Positions 44,641-55,404 are shown, counted from the first letter of the stretch. The stretch is 64,000 nt of DNA from Saccharothrix violaceirubra (GCF_014203755.1 NZ_JACHJS010000001.1:3162001-3226000), one strand, 5' to 3'. Numbers and translations are program-made. Notes: generated by a model not told the origin, from the sequence alone.

Positions 44641-46425
44641 GTGCGGGTGGACGAGGAGGGACGGGGTGCGGCGGTTCGGGTCGTGCTCCGGTACTACTGG
44701 CGGGAACTGTGGCGGCTCCGGCGGCTTTCCTTACCGGGACTGATCTTCCCGGCGTTGGGGTCGACGGTGATGATGTACGTGGCACCCCTGGTGGTGGCCA
44801 TGCTGGTGGGGCGGTTGGCCGCCGGCGGTGCGGACGCGGGCTCCCTGGTGCCCTACGTGGTCGCCTACTGCTTGTCGATGCTGGTGGCCGAAGGGTGCTG
44901 GCGGGTCGGGTTCCACCTGCTCAACCGGGTCGACGGGCGGGGCATGGAGCGGTTGGCCGTCGTGGCCATGGACGAACTGCTGGCCAAGGACGCGGCGTTC
45001 TTCCACGACAACTTCGCGGGTGCGCTGACGAAACGGGTCATCGGGTTCGCGTCGCGGTACGAGGACTTCGTCGACACCCTCGCCTTCCAGGTCCTGGCGA
45101 AGGTGGTGCCGCTGGGCTTCGCCTGCGTGGTGCTGTGGCGGTACGACCCGCTCCTGGTCGTGGTGCTGGTCGGGTTGATCGTGGCCACGGGGTTCGCGGT
45201 ACTGCCGTTGATCCGACGCCGGCAGGCGCTCGTGGACCGGCGGGAGGCGGCGAGCGTCCGGGTCTCCGGGCACGTGGCGGACACGTTGACGAACATGGAC
45301 ACGGTGCGGGCCTTCGCCGCCGAACGCCGTGAGGCGCTCGAACACCGCGGTCGCGTCGCCGAACTGCGCCGGCACTCGATCCTGTCGTGGGACTACGCGA
45401 ACCTGCGCATCGACCCGATCGTCGCGGGCATGTCCGTGGTCGCCAACGCCGTCGGGCTGCTCGTCGCGGTGCTGGTGACCGACGGGACGCTCGGGGTCGA
45501 GGCGTTGATCGTGACGTTCACCTACTTCACCAACGCCACGCGGATCATGTTCGAGTTCAACCAGGTCTTCCGCCGGCTGGAGAGCTCGATCACCGAGGCC
45601 GCGCAGTTCACCGAACTGCTGACCGAGCCGCCCCGGGTGGTCGACCCGGTGGACCCGGTGCCGCCGGGCGCGCGGGCCGACGTCCGGTTCGCGGGGGTCG
45701 AGTTCGCGCACTTGGGCTCGCCGCCGTTGTTCACGGGGCTGGACCTGGAGGTGCCGCAGGGCACGCGGATCGGGTTGGTCGGCCGGTCCGGCGGCGGCAA
45801 GAGCACGCTGATCCGGTTGCTGCTGCGGATGAACGACGTCCAGGGCGGGCGGATCCTGCTCGGTGGACGGGACATCTCACGGCTGCGCCAGGAGGACCTG
45901 CGGGGCCTGCTCGCGTACGTGCCGCAGGACCCGGCCATGTTCCACCGGACGTTGCGCGAGAACATCGCGTTCGCCCGGCCCGGCGCGACCGACGCGCAGA
46001 TCCGGCGAGCGGCCGACGCCGCGCACGTGACCGAGTTCGCCGAAGGGCTGCCGCGCGGGTTCGACACGCTGGTCGGCGAACGCGGTGTCAAGCTCTCCGG
46101 CGGTCAGCGCCAGCGGATCGCGCTGGCGCGGGCCGTCCTGCGCGACGCGCCCGTGCTGCTGCTGGACGAGGCCACCAGCGCGCTGGACTCGGAGAGCGAG
46201 GTGCTCATCCAACAGGCCCTGTGGGAGTTGATGGCCGGCCGCACCGCGCTGGTGGTCGCGCACCGGCTGAGCACGGTCGTGCGGATGGACCGGCTGGTCG
46301 TGCTCGACCGCGGCCGGATCACCGAGCAGGGCACGCACGACGAGCTGCTCGACGCGGACGGTGCCTACGCCCGGTTGTGGCGCCACCAGTCGGGCGGGTT
46401 CCTGGCGGACGACGTGGTCGGCTGA
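44641..46425 (+). CDS. ABC transporter, fused permease and ATPase (exporter type)
   Basis: 594 residues. The TMD has about six helices (LSLPGLIFPALGSTVMMYVA, VPYVVAYCLSMLVAEG, VLAKVVPLGFACVVLW, VGLIVATGFAVLPLI, VVANAVGLLVAVLV). The NBD has Walker A GRSGGGKST, signature LSGGQRQRIALARA, Walker B VLLLDEATSALD and the switch His VVAHRLST. A lipid, peptide or drug exporter working as a homodimer. The GTG at 44641 has AAGGAACGG upstream. It is divergent from the Crp-like gene. Confidence 0.93.
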   Translation: MRVDEEGRGAAVRVVLRYYWRELWRLRRLSLPGLIFPALGSTVMMYVAPLVVAMLVGRLAAGGADAGSLVPYVVAYCLSMLVAEGCWRVGFHLLNRVDGRGMERLAVVAMDELLAKDAAFFHDNFAGALTKRVIGFASRYEDFVDTLAFQVLAKVVPLGFACVVLWRYDPLLVVVLVGLIVATGFAVLPLIRRRQALVDRREAASVRVSGHVADTLTNMDTVRAFAAERREALEHRGRVAELRRHSILSWDYANLRIDPIVAGMSVVANAVGLLVAVLVTDGTLGVEALIVTFTYFTNATRIMFEFNQVFRRLESSITEAAQFTELLTEPPRVVDPVDPVPPGARADVRFAGVEFAHLGSPPLFTGLDLEVPQGTRIGLVGRSGGGKSTLIRLLLRMNDVQGGRILLGGRDISRLRQEDLRGLLAYVPQDPAMFHRTLRENIAFARPGATDAQIRRAADAAHVTEFAEGLPRGFDTLVGERGVKLSGGQRQRIALARAVLRDAPVLLLDEATSALDSESEVLIQQALWELMAGRTALVVAHRLSTVVRMDRLVVLDRGRITEQGTHDELLDADGAYARLWRHQSGGFLADDVVG

Positions 46426-46601
46426 GCGGCGGGGCGGGGTGCGACCGACCACCCCGCCCCGACTCCACCGTGGTGGGTGCGGCCCCGTCCGGTACGGCCT
46501 TCGCGGCACCCGTCGTCACCGTCGGACACAGGGGAGTGAATCCCGGTTCGGACGGTCCGGGACGGGCGCAGACTCGGTCCCGACGAAAGGGGACCGGGGA
46601 C

Positions 46602-47291
46602 ATGCGCCGCTCGATCATCGTCAGTGCCGTGGTCGTCACGGCCTTGGCCTTCGCACCGCCCGCCTACGCCGACAACCGGGACTCGTTGCGCTGGGCCGGG
46701 TACACCTCGGACGTCGACGAGGGTTCGTTCGACCGGATCAGCGCGCGGTGGTTCGTGCCGAGGATCGAGTGCGCGGACGGCGAGGACGGCACCGAGGTCG
46801 CCCAGTGGATCGGGCTCGACGGCGTCGGCGACGATTTCGTCGAGCAGGTAGGCACCACGTCCGAGTGCGCCGGCGACTCCCGCGGCCGCCCGAAGTACTT
46901 CGCCTGGGTGGAGAGCTTCCCCGAACCGGCGAAGCGGCTGTTCCAGGTGCGTCCCGGCGACGAGATCCGCGCGTGGGTCGACCTCGACGGCGGCCGGTTC
47001 CGCTACGAGGTCCACGATGTGACGCTCGAGCGCCTGGCGGGCGGCAAGCTCGCCACCCACGGCCCGGGGAGGTCCGCGGAAGCAGTCGTCGAGGCACCGC
47101 CGGGCGCGCGACTGCCCGACTTCGACACGGCCCGGTTCCGCGACGTGCTCGTCGACGGCGACCCGATCGGCGACCTCGACCCCGACCGCGTGACCCTGGT
47201 CCGCGCCGGTGAGCCGCGCGTGGTCCGGGCGAAGCCGACCGCGTTGAGCGACGACGGTCGCGACTTCGACGTCCGGTTCCGCGCCCGCTGA
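46602..47291 (+). CDS. Secreted glutamic-peptidase (G1/eqolisin-like) protein
   Basis: 229 residues. The signal peptide MRRSIIVSAVVVTALAFAPP AYA-DN is clear. The mature part follows eqolisin order: RWAGYTSDVDEGSFDRISAR, WFVPRIECADGEDG, TEVAQWIGLDGVGDDFVEQV and KYFAWVESFPEPAKRLFQVR. The Gln in AQWIGLDG and the Glu in WVESFPE are candidates for the Gln/Glu catalytic dyad. Probably a secreted endopeptidase or an inactive relative. GAAAGGGGACC precedes the ATG. Confidence 0.75.
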   Translation: MRRSIIVSAVVVTALAFAPPAYADNRDSLRWAGYTSDVDEGSFDRISARWFVPRIECADGEDGTEVAQWIGLDGVGDDFVEQVGTTSECAGDSRGRPKYFAWVESFPEPAKRLFQVRPGDEIRAWVDLDGGRFRYEVHDVTLERLAGGKLATHGPGRSAEAVVEAPPGARLPDFDTARFRDVLVDGDPIGDLDPDRVTLVRAGEPRVVRAKPTALSDDGRDFDVRFRAR

Positions 47292-47300
47292 CCCGGCGGG

Positions 47301-47606
47301 TCAGGGCCGCGCCACGACCTCCACCGGCACCAGGTCGGACAGGCCGCAGATCGACAGCAGCGTGCGCAACGTCCGGTCGATGCGCAGCGACAACGACGAC
47401 GCGTGCTCGAACAGCACGGCCAGCGCCGCGCTGTCCAGGTACCCGGTCGCGGTGAGGTCGACCAGCAGCGGCCGGCCCCGCTCCAGGGCCGCGCGCAACG
47501 CCTGGTCGAACTCGGCCGCGTTGGACATGTCGATCTCGCCGTGCACCGCGAGGACGGTGCGTCCCTCGGGGTCCTCGTCGGCGGTGAACCTCACGGGTGT
47601 CGTCAT
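47301..47606 (-). CDS. STAS-domain anti-sigma factor antagonist
   Basis: 101 residues: TVLAVHGEIDMSNAAEFDQA, LRAALERGRPLLVDLTATGY, LDSAALAVLFEHASSL. The Ser in LDSAA is the expected phosphorylation site of SpoIIAA/RsbV proteins. The ATG at 47606 overlaps the stop of the large kinase/phosphatase gene (ATGA). This phosphatase-containing protein is the natural partner that would dephosphorylate it. Confidence 0.92.
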   Translation of the reverse strand: MTTPVRFTADEDPEGRTVLAVHGEIDMSNAAEFDQALRAALERGRPLLVDLTATGYLDSAALAVLFEHASSLSLRIDRTLRTLLSICGLSDLVPVEVVARP

Positions 47607-50600
47607 GGGGTGGTGATCCTCGTTCGCAGTTCGACGGTGGTCCCGGTGGCGTCGGAGGTGATCCGGACGTCGTCCGTCAAAGCGCGGATCAACGGCAGGC
47701 CCCGACCCCGGTGCGGATTGGCATTCTCGTCCGGTCGCTTCCACGTGCCGCCGTCGGCCACGGTCACCAGCAGGTCGGCCGCGGTCGCGGCGGCCGACAG
47801 GACCACCGTGCCCGCCACGTCGCGATGGCCGTGCTCGACCGCGTTCGCGCACGCCTCGCCCACCGCGACCAGCACCGACTGGGCCTGCTCGGTCGGCACC
47901 GCGCACCGGGCCAACCAGTCACGCAGCCGGGCGCGCACCCGGGCCAGGTGGCCGGGCTCGGCGGGGAAGCCCACCTCCAGCGGACCGGGGTGCCGGTAGA
48001 GCAGCAACGCCACGTCGTCGGAGTAGCCGTCGGCCGGTGCCAGCCGCGCCATCAACGCGGTGGCCAGGTCGTCGGTGGGCAGCGCGTGTTCCTCGGCGAC
48101 GGCCCGACCCGCTTCGGCGATCCCGTCGGCGAGGTCCTGCCCCCGGCGTTCGACGAGGCCGTCGGTGTAGAGCAGGACGGTGCTCCGCGCGGACACCGTC
48201 GTCGTCACCTCGGGCCGCTCCCGTCCCGGCCGCACGCCCAGCGGCAGCGACCGCCCGCCGTCGAGCAGGGCGCGCGTGCCGTCGGGTCGGACCACGATGC
48301 CCGGCGGGTGGCCCGCGCTGGAGTACGTCAACGCGCCGGTCTCCGGGTCGAGCACGCCGCAGAACACCGTGGTGCAGCGCGCGCCCCGCAGCGTCGCCGC
48401 GAACACGTCCATCGCCATCAACGTGCGCGCCGGACCGGAGTCCTGGAGCAGCAACGCCCGGCACGCGCTGCGCAACTGGCCCATCACGGCCGCCGCGTCC
48501 AGCCCGTGCCCGACGCAGTCGCCGACCACGATGCCCAGCCGCCCGTCGGGCAGCCCGACCGTGTCGTACCAGTCACCGCCCACCTCCAGCGGACGGGTGG
48601 CCGGTTCGTAGCGCACCGCGAACCCGCCCGGCAGCGCCGGTCCGAGGATCGCGTGCTGGAGCGCCAACGCCGCCTTGCGCTGCTGTTCGCCGCGGTGGAT
48701 CCGGTGCAGCGCCTGGCCGACGTGCCCGGCGAGCAGGGCCAGCAGCATGCGGTCCTCGGGGGCGAACGGCCGCCGCCCGTCCGGTTCCACCCACAGCACG
48801 AGCCGGCCCTCGGGGTGGTCCAGCGCGATGCCCACGCCCTCGTCGCCCCGGTCGACCGGGGTCAGCAGCGGTGCCGTGCGCAGGTCCGCGATCGCCGACG
48901 GCAGGTCGGCTTCCGTGACGTCGCCGTCCGTCGACGTCACGGAGTCGTCGGTGCCCACCACGATGCCCAGCACGCGCCGGGCCTGCCAGATCAGGCGCAG
49001 TTCGGCGATCGTGCCCGCGAGTGCCTCGGCCGGGTCGTCGGCCGCGGCCAGCCGCACACCCACCGCGCTCAGCGCGGTGTCGCGCCGCACCCCGTGGTGC
49101 TCGGCCGTGACGTCCCGGAACGTGCCGACCACGACCCGGCGGTGGGTGTCGGGATCCTCGACCCGGCTGAACGACAGGGCGATCCACCGCCGCCGTCCCG
49201 ACCGGTCGGTGACCGGTGCCGTGCAGTGCCCGCCCTCGCCGCCCGCCACCCGGTCGAACGCCTCGACCGCGAGCCGGCGTGCCTCGGGATCGGCGTCCCC
49301 GTCGGGCAGCCACGGCAGCGGCGACCGGTAGGGCAGCCCCTCGGGGCCGTGGCCGAGCATGCGGGTGAACGCGGCGTTGATCTCGACGACCGCGCCGGTC
49401 TCGTCGCAGACGAAGAACGCCTCCTGCAACGACTGGGTGATCGCGGTCCGCCACCGCACGTGCCGGTTGCGCAGCCGCGCCAGCTCGACGTTCGCCCGCA
49501 CCCGGGCCAGCAGTTCCGCCGCCGCGAACGGCTTGACCAGGTAGTCGTCGGCGCCCGCCGCCAGCCCTTCGATCGACGCCTCCTGCCCGGCCCGCGCGGA
49601 CAGCAGCAGCACCGGGACGCCCGCCGTCGCCGGGTCGGCCCGCAACGCGGCGACCAGGTGCAACCCGTCCAGGCGGGGCATCATCACGTCGCTGACCACC
49701 AGGTCCGGTGGTGCGGCCCGCACGGCTTCGAGCGCGGCGAGCCCGTCCGGCACGGCCTGGACCGCGTAGAAGGGCACGAGCAGCCGTTCCAGGTACTCGC
49801 GCATGTCCGCGTTGTCGTCGGCGACCAGGACGCGCACGCCGGTGTCGGGTCGGTGCGCGACGACCGGCGGTGCGCCGGGCACGTCCTCGGGCAGCCAGCG
49901 CAACGCCTCCTGCAGGAACGGGTCGGCGGTCGCGGACACCCCGACCGGCCCGGCTTCGGCGTGCACGAGTTCGGCGGGCAGGTGCGCCGACCCGAACGGC
50001 AGCCGCACGGTGAACACCGTGCCCACGTCCTCGGTGCTCTCGGCGGTGATCCCACCGCCGTGCAGCAGCACGAGTTCACGCACCAGCGCCAGGCCGATGC
50101 CGCTGCCCTCGTTCGATCGCGACCGGGCGGTCTCGATCCGGTGGAACCGCTCGAACAGCCGGGGGATCTCGGCCGCGGCGATCCCGACCCCGGTGTCCGC
50201 GACGGTCACCACCGCGTGCCGGTCCTCGGCGCGCACGACGACCCGCACCGAGCCGTCGAACGTGTACTTCACCGCGTTGCTGAGCAGGTTGAAGACGACC
50301 TTCTCCCACATACCCCGGTCGACGTGCACGGGCTCGGCCAGCGGCGGGCAGTCCACCTCGAACGCCAGGCCCGCCTTCTCCACCGCCGACCGGAAGACCC
50401 CGGCCAGCTCGGCGGTGTACCGCGCCAGGTCGACCGGTTCGTAGCGGGCCCGCATCCGGCCCGCCTCGATCCGGGAGAAGTCCAGCAGCGCGGTGACCAG
50501 CTTGCCCAGCCGCAGGCCGTTGCGGTGGATGACCTCCAGCTCCTCGCGGACCGCCGGGTCGTCGGCCGCCGGACCGGACCGCAGCTCCTCTGTGGGGCCG

Positions 50601-51652
50601 AGGATGAGTGCCAACGGCGTGCGGAACTCGTGGCTGATGTTGGAGAAGAACGTCGTCTTGGCCCGGTCGAGTTCGGCGAGCTGCTCGACGCGTCGTTGCT
50701 GGGCCTGGTAGGCGACGGTCGCGTTGACCAGGGCCGCGATCTGCTGGGCGACCAGGCCCAGGAACGCGGTGTGCGCCTCGTCCAGCATCCGGCCCGGTCC
50801 GGCGCCGAGCACGACCGCGCCGATCGGCCGGCCGTCGTCGCCGGTGAGCGGCAGCACCACGGCCTGGGTCGGCGGGGCGGCCCACCCGCCGGCGGGCAGC
50901 GGACCGAACCGCGCGGCCAGGTCGTCGACCACGGCGGGACGGCCGGTCCGCACGACCTCGGCCGACGGCCAGCCGTCCGGACTCCCGGTGAACGGCGCCG
51001 GCCCGGCCGCGACCGGTACCAGTCCACCGGACTCGGGGTCGGGCAGGTGCACGGCGGCGAACGGCACGTCCATGCCCGCGTGCGCGAGCGTGTCCACGAC
51101 GGACCGGCACGCCTCGTCGACCGTGCGCGCCCGGCCGGCCAACGCGCCCAGGTCCCGCAGCACGGCGAGCCGCCGTTCGCCGACGACGCGTTCGGTCGTG
51201 TCGCTGACCGCGGTGAACACGCCGCGCACCACGCCTTCGTCGTCGTGCAGCGGACTGTAGGAGTACGTCCAGTACGTCTCCTCCAGGTAGCCGTGCCGGT
51301 GCATGGGCAGCAGCAGGTCCTCCGACCACGTCGCCTCGCCGGTGGCCACCACCGAGTCGAGCATCGGCCCGATGATGTGCCAGATCTCGTCCCACACGAG
51401 CCGACCGGGCTTGCCCAGGGCCGGGTGGTTGGCGCCCAGCAGCGGCAGGTACGCGTCGTTGTAGAGGAAACGCAGGTCGGGGCCCCACCACACGATCATC
51501 GGGAACCGCGAGGTCAGGCAGATGCGCACGGCGGCGCGCAGCACGGAGGGCCACCGCGGCGGCTCGTCCATGTCCGCCTCGGCCCAGGGGTAGGCGCGCA
51601 GGCGTCGGGACATCTCGCCGGTGCCCGGGAACGTCGGCTCGGACGGGTTCAT
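47603..51652 (-). CDS. Hybrid sensor: PAS-GAF-HisKA-HATPase-REC-PAS-GAF-SpoIIE-HATPase
   Basis: 1349 residues. In order: PAS (about 40-165, [20 protein letters not shown]), GAF (170-330), HisKA ([14 protein letters not shown], about 355), HATPase ([13 protein letters not shown]), REC ([20 protein letters not shown]; Asp in [13 protein letters not shown]), PAS ([19 protein letters not shown]), a GAF-like region, SpoIIE phosphatase ([34 protein letters not shown]) and a C-terminal RsbW-like ATPase ([17 protein letters not shown]). It combines a two-component phosphorelay with partner-switching. The STAS gene overlaps its stop and is the obvious output. A long opposite-strand frame is a shadow. 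Confidence 0.93.
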   Translation of the reverse strand: MNPSEPTFPGTGEMSRRLRAYPWAEADMDEPPRWPSVLRAAVRICLTSRFPMIVWWGPDLRFLYNDAYLPLLGANHPALGKPGRLVWDEIWHIIGPMLDSVVATGEATWSEDLLLPMHRHGYLEETYWTYSYSPLHDDEGVVRGVFTAVSDTTERVVGERRLAVLRDLGALAGRARTVDEACRSVVDTLAHAGMDVPFAAVHLPDPESGGLVPVAAGPAPFTGSPDGWPSAEVVRTGRPAVVDDLAARFGPLPAGGWAAPPTQAVVLPLTGDDGRPIGAVVLGAGPGRMLDEAHTAFLGLVAQQIAALVNATVAYQAQQRRVEQLAELDRAKTTFFSNISHEFRTPLALILGPTEELRSGPAADDPAVREELEVIHRNGLRLGKLVTALLDFSRIEAGRMRARYEPVDLARYTAELAGVFRSAVEKAGLAFEVDCPPLAEPVHVDRGMWEKVVFNLLSNAVKYTFDGSVRVVVRAEDRHAVVTVADTGVGIAAAEIPRLFERFHRIETARSRSNEGSGIGLALVRELVLLHGGGITAESTEDVGTVFTVRLPFGSAHLPAELVHAEAGPVGVSATADPFLQEALRWLPEDVPGAPPVVAHRPDTGVRVLVADDNADMREYLERLLVPFYAVQAVPDGLAALEAVRAAPPDLVVSDVMMPRLDGLHLVAALRADPATAGVPVLLLSARAGQEASIEGLAAGADDYLVKPFAAAELLARVRANVELARLRNRHVRWRTAITQSLQEAFFVCDETGAVVEINAAFTRMLGHGPEGLPYRSPLPWLPDGDADPEARRLAVEAFDRVAGGEGGHCTAPVTDRSGRRRWIALSFSRVEDPDTHRRVVVGTFRDVTAEHHGVRRDTALSAVGVRLAAADDPAEALAGTIAELRLIWQARRVLGIVVGTDDSVTSTDGDVTEADLPSAIADLRTAPLLTPVDRGDEGVGIALDHPEGRLVLWVEPDGRRPFAPEDRMLLALLAGHVGQALHRIHRGEQQRKAALALQHAILGPALPGGFAVRYEPATRPLEVGGDWYDTVGLPDGRLGIVVGDCVGHGLDAAAVMGQLRSACRALLLQDSGPARTLMAMDVFAATLRGARCTTVFCGVLDPETGALTYSSAGHPPGIVVRPDGTRALLDGGRSLPLGVRPGRERPEVTTTVSARSTVLLYTDGLVERRGQDLADGIAEAGRAVAEEHALPTDDLATALMARLAPADGYSDDVALLLYRHPGPLEVGFPAEPGHLARVRARLRDWLARCAVPTEQAQSVLVAVGEACANAVEHGHRDVAGTVVLSAAATAADLLVTVADGGTWKRPDENANPHRGRGLPLIRALTDDVRITSDATGTTVELRTRITTP

Positions 51653-51754
51653 CGCACTACCCCTACCCCCGGGCTCGGCCGACGACACCACGTGTGGGTG
51701 TGATCATGGCAGAGGGCGGGTGATCAGGCCCCCGCCGGTGACCGGGGAAGGCGC

Positions 51755-52393
51755 TCAGCGGCGGTCGACCAGGCCGTGCTCGTAGGCGTAGATGACCAAC
51801 TGCACGCGTCCGGGCACGTCGAGTTTCGCCAGGATGCGGGCGACGTGCGTCTTCACCGTCCCCTCGCCGATGGACAAGGCCCGGGCGATGGCCGCGTTGC
51901 CCAGACCGCGCGCGACGTGCCGCAGCACCTCGTGCTCGCGGTCGGTCAGCAGGTCCAGCTCCGGGGACGGCGGCAGCGGCGACAGGCGGGCGAAGCGGCC
52001 GATCAGGCGACCGGTGACACGGGGGTCGACCAGGCCGTGGCCGCGGTGCACGGCGTGGACCGCGGCGATCAGCAGGTCGGGGTCGCTGTCCTTGAGCAGG
52101 AAGCCCGACGCGCCCGCGCGCAGCGCGCCGAACAGGTAGTCGTCGAGGTCGAACGTGGTCAGCGCGAGCACCCTCGTCCGGCCGGTCAGCGCGTGGATCG
52201 CGGCGATGCCGTCCACCCTCGGCATCCGCAGGTCGACGACGGCGACGTCCGGGCGCAGCCGGTCCGACTCGACGATCGCCGCCGCGCCGTCGGCGGCCTC
52301 GCCGACCACCTCGATGTCGGGTTCGGCCGACAGCACGGTGCGCAGCGCGTCCCGGACCGCCGCCTGGTCGTCGGCGACCAGCACCGTGATCAC
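51755..52393 (-). CDS. NarL/LuxR-type response regulator
   Basis: 212 residues. The receiver domain is VITVLVADDQAAVRDALRTV with phospho-Asp in VAVVDLRMPRVDG and the Lys in FLLKDSD. The LuxR HTH is LLTDREHEVLRHVARGLGNA, AIARALSIGEGTVKTHVARI. The GTG at 52393 overlaps the stop of the kinase gene as GTGA. It forms a two-component pair with that kinase; likely targets are the nearby secreted-hydrolase gene or its own operon. Confidence 0.94.
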   Translation of the reverse strand: MITVLVADDQAAVRDALRTVLSAEPDIEVVGEAADGAAAIVESDRLRPDVAVVDLRMPRVDGIAAIHALTGRTRVLALTTFDLDDYLFGALRAGASGFLLKDSDPDLLIAAVHAVHRGHGLVDPRVTGRLIGRFARLSPLPPSPELDLLTDREHEVLRHVARGLGNAAIARALSIGEGTVKTHVARILAKLDVPGRVQLVIYAYEHGLVDRR

Positions 52394-53310
52394 CGGCGCA
52401 CCGGCAGGCGCGCGTCGACCCGCCACCCGTCCGACCACCCGATGTGGACGGTGCCGGCCAGGGCGGCGACCCGTTCCCGGATGCCGCGCAGGCCGTTGCC
52501 CTCCACGACCCCGCCCTCCACGACCCCGCCCCGCGCGGAACCGTTGTCCGACACCGTCACGACCAGCACGCCCCGGCGGCGGCGCAACTCCACCTCGACC
52601 CGGTCGGCGTCGGAATGGCGCACGACGTTCGTCAACGCCTCCTGCACGATCCGGAACGCCGTGTCGCCCACCGCCTCCGGCAGCCCCGACGTCGTACCGC
52701 GCGTGGTGATCCGCAGATCCGGGCCGGACAACCGCGTGGCCAACGCCTCGACGTCCGGTTCGGCGCGCAGTGCGTCGACCAGGCCGCGCACCTCGGCCAG
52801 CGCGGCCGCGGACAGGTCCGAGATGGTGGCCAACGCCTTGTCCCCGGCCGCCGGCACCCGTCGGCCGGCCGCCGCCTGGAGCCGGATCGCGGTGAGGTGG
52901 TGGCCGACGCTGTCGTGCATGTCGCGGGCCAGCCGCGCCCGGTCCTCGGCGACCGCCAGCCGGGCCTGGTGCGCGGCACGTTCCCGTTGCGCGCGGATGC
53001 CGTAGCCGACCGCGACCGGCGCCACGCCCATGATCACCAGGTCGGTCACGGGCGCGGTGCGGCCACCCCCGCCGGAGCCCGTCGTGGCGAACAGGAACGT
53101 CCACGCCACGGCGCCGACGAGCACGGGCACCGTGCGCGGGCGGTGGTAGGCGGCCACGCAGAACGCGGCGACGGCGACCAGGCGGCCCGGCCACGCGGCG
53201 TCGACGCCCGTGCCGACGAGCGCGACCGCCGCGCACAGCAGCGCGGCGGTCAGCGGGAACCGGCGGACGCCGAGCAACGGCAGGCACACCGCGACGCTCA
53301 GCACGATCAT
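52390..53310 (-). CDS. NarL-type sensor histidine kinase
   Basis: 306 residues: about four N-terminal TM helices (MIVLSVAVCLPLLGVRRF, LTAALLCAAVALVGTGVDAA, LVAVAAFCVAAYH, VPVLVGAVAWTFLFATTG), then DHp RLARDMHDSVGHHLTAIRLQ with the phospho-His, then ATPase EALTNVVRHSDADRVEVELR, VTVSDNGSAR and GLRGIRERVAAL. Small intracellular-sensing family similar to DesK/YvfT. It lies 4 bp downstream of the hydrolase gene and overlaps the regulator gene. Confidence 0.92.
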   Translation of the reverse strand: MIVLSVAVCLPLLGVRRFPLTAALLCAAVALVGTGVDAAWPGRLVAVAAFCVAAYHRPRTVPVLVGAVAWTFLFATTGSGGGGRTAPVTDLVIMGVAPVAVGYGIRAQRERAAHQARLAVAEDRARLARDMHDSVGHHLTAIRLQAAAGRRVPAAGDKALATISDLSAAALAEVRGLVDALRAEPDVEALATRLSGPDLRITTRGTTSGLPEAVGDTAFRIVQEALTNVVRHSDADRVEVELRRRRGVLVVTVSDNGSARGGVVEGGVVEGNGLRGIRERVAALAGTVHIGWSDGWRVDARLPVRR

Positions 53311-53314
53311 GTGC

Positions 53315-54667
53315 TCAGTTTCCCGGACACGACGCCCCCACCGGGGGCAGTTCGCCGGTGCGGAAGTAGCGGTGCACGTGGTCGCGGACGCACCGGTTGC
53401 CGACCCAGTACACGGCGTGCCCGGCCGGCACGCGCACGTACCGCGATCCGGCCATGCGCTCGGCGACCCGCAGCCCGTGGGCGGGTGGCGTGGCGTGGTC
53501 GTGGTCGCCGTTGACCACCAACGCCGCGGTGGGGGAGTGGAACGAGCGCTGGCGGAACGTCGGCGCGGGCATCCCGGCGCAGTGGTTGGCCATGACCCAG
53601 ACGTGGCGCCAGCCCAGCAGCGGCGCCGTGCGGCGGGTGCGCTCCTCCAGGGCCTTCAACGCCGGGTAGTCCTGCGGGTAGGCGAAATCGGCGCACATCG
53701 CGACCCGGGACATGTCGGGGTCGCGTGCGCCTTCGAAGACGGTGAACCGCGTCGCGTCCCCGGCGTCCGCCTCGGCCAGCGCCAGGGTCGTCGACGCCCA
53801 CCCCGGTTCCTCCACGTACATCCGCGACACGATCATGGCCGCGTCCACCGAGCCGCCCGCCGCCGTCGGGATCGGTGCCCGCGCGAGCAGGTCGGCGAAC
53901 ACCTTCCGCACATCACGACCGTGCAGCGCGCACGACCGCTCCCGGTCGCACCACGACGCCATCCGGCCCAGGTTCGCCTCGTCGACCGCCGCCCGCGCGC
54001 CGACCCACCGGGCGACGTCCTGGTCGGTGTGGTCGAGGGCGCTGTCCAGGTACATGCGGCCGATCCGGTGCGGGAACAGTTGGGCGTACGCCTGCGCGTA
54101 GACCGTGCCGTAGGAGTTGCCGAAGTAATCCAGGCGCCGCTGCCCCAGGGCTGCCCGGACCGCGTCGAGATCGTGGGCGACCTGCCGGGCGTCCAGGGCC
54201 AGGGGGCCGGCTTTCTCCAGGCACCCGGCGGCGAAGGCGGCGTTGTCCCGCTTGTAGTTCTCGTAGTCCGCACGGTCGGTGAACACCCACCGGGGACGTT
54301 GGGCCGACGCCGTCGGGCAGGTGACGGGCGTGCTGCCGCCGAGCCCGCGCGGGTCGACGAAGACCAGGTCATGGGTCTCGGTCAGCTCGGCGAGCACGGG
54401 CTTGAGGTAGGTCAGGTACTCGACCTGCGGGCCGGGGCCGCCGAGGTTCACCACGATCGTGCCCTGCCTGGCGCCCCGTGCTTTCAACCGGCCCACGTGC
54501 ACGGACGCCTTCGGCCCGGCGCGGTGGTCCCAGTCGGCGGGCACGGTCAGGTCGGCGCACTCGACGCCGTCCGCGCACGCCCGCCAGTCCAGGCCCGGCG
54601 AGGCGTGGGCGGGCGGCACGACCACCAGCCCGAGGACCGCGGCCGTGAGGGTGACAAGTCGTCTCAT
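53315..54667 (-). CDS. Secreted alpha/beta hydrolase (tripeptidyl aminopeptidase-like)
   Basis: 450 residues. Signal peptide MRRLVTLTAAVLGLVVVPPA, HAS. The S33-like set is IVVNLGGPG, VFVDPRGLGGS, the nucleophile elbow GNSYGTVYAQ, the acid in VVNGDHDHATPP and the His in VPAGHAVYW. The lid is large and helical, as in streptomycete SlpD/SlpE and Tap. A secreted aminopeptidase or esterase. It is the first gene of a leftward operon with the histidine kinase (4-bp gap). Confidence 0.9.
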   Translation of the reverse strand: MRRLVTLTAAVLGLVVVPPAHASPGLDWRACADGVECADLTVPADWDHRAGPKASVHVGRLKARGARQGTIVVNLGGPGPQVEYLTYLKPVLAELTETHDLVFVDPRGLGGSTPVTCPTASAQRPRWVFTDRADYENYKRDNAAFAAGCLEKAGPLALDARQVAHDLDAVRAALGQRRLDYFGNSYGTVYAQAYAQLFPHRIGRMYLDSALDHTDQDVARWVGARAAVDEANLGRMASWCDRERSCALHGRDVRKVFADLLARAPIPTAAGGSVDAAMIVSRMYVEEPGWASTTLALAEADAGDATRFTVFEGARDPDMSRVAMCADFAYPQDYPALKALEERTRRTAPLLGWRHVWVMANHCAGMPAPTFRQRSFHSPTAALVVNGDHDHATPPAHGLRVAERMAGSRYVRVPAGHAVYWVGNRCVRDHVHRYFRTGELPPVGASCPGN

Positions 54668-54723
54668 GCGGCCCAGGCTGGCCGTCCGGGACAGTCGCCC
54701 GCGTCTGCCTCAGGACAGATCGT

Positions 54724-55404
54724 TCACGCCGGCGGGTTCATCGCGACGTACTCGGCGACGGCGTCGGCGGCCGGACCGTCGAAGACCACCCGGCCGCGGT
54801 CGAACACGAGCACGCGCTCGAAGTCGGACACCAGGTCGAGGTCGTGCGTCACCACGACCACGCGGCGGTCCAGCCCGTGGATCAGCTTCGCGATCCGGTG
54901 CCGGTTGCGCAGGTCGAGCAACGTCGTGGGCTCGTCGAACACCACGCAGTCGGGTTCGAGCACGAGCACGGCCGCGATCGCCAGGAGCTGCTTCTGCCCG
55001 CCGCTGAGCAGGTGGGCGGGGTGGTCGCGGAACGCGGTGAGCCCGTACGCGTCGAGCGCGGCGTCCACCCGGCGCCCGATCTCCGCCCGGTCGAGGTCGC
55101 GGTGCCTGAGCCCGAAGGCGAGGTCCTCGGCCACGGTCGGCATCACGATCTGCACGTCCGGGTCCTGGAACACGAATCCCACCCGGCGGCGGACCTCACG
55201 GCCGCGCTTGCGGGTGTCCAGGCCGTCGACGAGCACCCGGCCCGAGGTGGGCACGAGCAGGCCGTTGAGCAGTCGGGCGAACGTGCTCTTGCCCGAGCCG
55301 TTCGCACCGATCACCCCGATCCGGTGCCCGGTCAGCCGCAGGTCGACGTCGGCGAGGACGACCCAGTCGCCGAAGCGGTGGCCGACGCCGGCCAGTTCGA
55401 TCAT
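54724..55404 (-). CDS. bioM: ECF transporter ATP-binding protein (biotin-type, BioM)
   Basis: 226 residues: Walker A GANGSGKSTFARLL, Q-loop VFQDPDVQIVMPTVAEDLAF, signature LSGGQKQLLAIAAVLVLEPD, Walker B VVFDEPTT, H-loop VVVTHD. The QDPDVQ...VAEDLAFG pattern is typical of ECF-type CbiO/BioM ATPases. The ATG at 55404 overlaps the stop of bioY (ATGA). It completes a three-gene biotin transporter. Confidence 0.92.
   Translation of the reverse strand: MIELAGVGHRFGDWVVLADVDLRLTGHRIGVIGANGSGKSTFARLLNGLLVPTSGRVLVDGLDTRKRGREVRRRVGFVFQDPDVQIVMPTVAEDLAFGLRHRDLDRAEIGRRVDAALDAYGLTAFRDHPAHLLSGGQKQLLAIAAVLVLEPDCVVFDEPTTLLDLRNRHRIAKLIHGLDRRVVVVTHDLDLVSDFERVLVFDRGRVVFDGPAADAVAEYVAMNPPA

Noticed and set aside
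47597..51703. A 1368-residue + strand frame over the large kinase
   Set aside because: Shadow frame; the opposite strand encodes recognisable PAS, HisKA, REC and SpoIIE motifs.
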